A DNA stretch of 6,184 nucleotides, taken from assembly GCA_009889585.1 (NCBI GenBank), contig WUQV01000252.1, forward strand, positions 1 through 6,184, written 5' to 3'. The position numbers and the translations under genes are program-made. The DNA comes from Candidatus Bathyarchaeota archaeon. GTDB taxonomy: Archaea > Thermoproteota > Bathyarchaeia > Bathyarchaeales > WUQV01. Numbering within the stretch: the first letter of the stretch is position 1; each line of letters begins with the position of its first letter. Below, piece after piece: positions 5,996 to 6,184 of the stretch. The notes below the pieces were generated by a model, which saw only the letters and a list, made by a program, of their open reading frames with translations, was not told where the DNA came from and made no database searches.

Positions 5996-6102
5996 TCATT
6001 CGCTTTCCTCCGCTTCAACTATCGCCTCAAGAACGACGTTTCAGCTAACCATCGAAGGTCTTCTAACGCGCCTTTTAGATTATCGTTAAGAGCCTTCATC
6101 AT
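5996..6102 (-). CDS. Tiny ORF between psmB and aCPSF1, frame-interrupted
   Basis: An ATG at 6100-6102 overlaps the TGA of the upstream gene (a second ATG follows). As read, it encodes 27 aa ending at TAG 6019-6021. Adding one A to the AAA run at 6039-6041 instead gives a 35-aa acidic, helical peptide whose second half reads LRWLAENVVLEAIVEAEESE and ends at TGA 5996-5998. That stop overlaps another ATG at 5997-5999 (ATGA). The neat end-to-end overlaps argue for the longer reading. I do not recognise the family. It might be a small regulatory protein or merely spacer sequence. Confidence 0.35.
6006..6011 (-). promoter_or_regulatory. Strong Shine-Dalgarno before ATG 5999
   Basis: On the minus strand GGAGGA is followed by six bases and an ATG (5999-5997). 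The reading frame from that ATG closes after 16 codons at a TGA that overlaps the annotated GTG start of aCPSF1. The site therefore serves either an upstream start of aCPSF1 (if the G5 run at 5955-5959 is one base short) or a leader peptide translationally coupled to it. Confidence 0.5.
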
Positions 6103-6184
6103 CCTCTACTGATAAGCAAAATTTCCCTCTTCTCTTGTTCGCTTAACTCTCGATATCCACTTTGGTCGATAACGACGGCGTCGA
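6099..6184 (-). CDS. psmB: C-terminal end of probable proteasome beta subunit (partial)
   Basis: The frame enters from the right edge of the window and ends at TGA 6099-6101, followed at once by a second TGA. The 27 visible residues are DAVVIDQSGYRELSEQEKRE then ILLISRG. The pattern of a strand (AVVID), a G-Y-R-E-L turn and a terminal helix is what I recall from the last strand and helix of archaeal 20S proteasome beta subunits. A psmB gene next to aCPSF1 would also fit a gene order I recall from some archaea. The catalytic N-terminal Thr lies outside the window, so it cannot be checked. Another Ntn-hydrolase or unrelated protein is possible. Confidence 0.5.
   Translation of the reverse strand, partial: DAVVIDQSGYRELSEQEKREILLISRG

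Overview
The window looks like a chromosomal segment of an archaeon, most likely of the TACK/Thermoproteota side (inference). The evidence is archaeal BRE/TATA promoters, a KH-KH-MBL-beta-CASP protein of the aCPSF1/FttA type encoded just after what looks like a proteasome beta-subunit tail, and a small zinc-ribbon protein resembling the Cren7 chromatin protein. The flanks are GC-balanced, while about 1790-4020 is conspicuously AT-rich.

Layout. (1) Positions 69-897, minus strand: a two-gene unit with a ribbon-helix-helix/DUF5678 protein followed, through a TAATG stop/start overlap, by a retropepsin-like (clan AA) aspartic protease. The TATA box lies about 27 nt before the start chosen for the first gene, which implies a leaderless mRNA. 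(2) 898-1277: no convincing gene. (3) 1278-1448, plus strand: the 56-aa zinc-ribbon protein. (4) 1599-1780, plus strand: a strong promoter followed, at the predicted transcription start, by a chain of well-paired helices, a candidate structured RNA or long 5' leader. (5) 1807-3903, plus strand: an AT-rich gene for a multi-pass membrane domain fused to a phytoene-desaturase/CrtISO-like FAD oxidoreductase, broken by two single-base frame changes. A 10-bp direct repeat brackets this segment, which is probably acquired DNA. (6) 4024-6184, minus strand: a compact operon of probable psmB (C-terminus only), a tiny ORF and aCPSF1. The stop of each of the first two overlaps a possible start of the next, so RNA 3'-end formation/termination and proteolysis are linked.

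The most striking overall feature is that several genes each become continuous if a single base is added to or removed from a short homopolymer run. The two runs in the FAD gene and the one in the protease are well supported; those in the tiny ORF and at the aCPSF1 start are weaker. Either the assembly carries systematic homopolymer errors, or these genes are decaying or use frameshifting. The catalytic core of aCPSF1 and the zinc-ribbon gene are intact.
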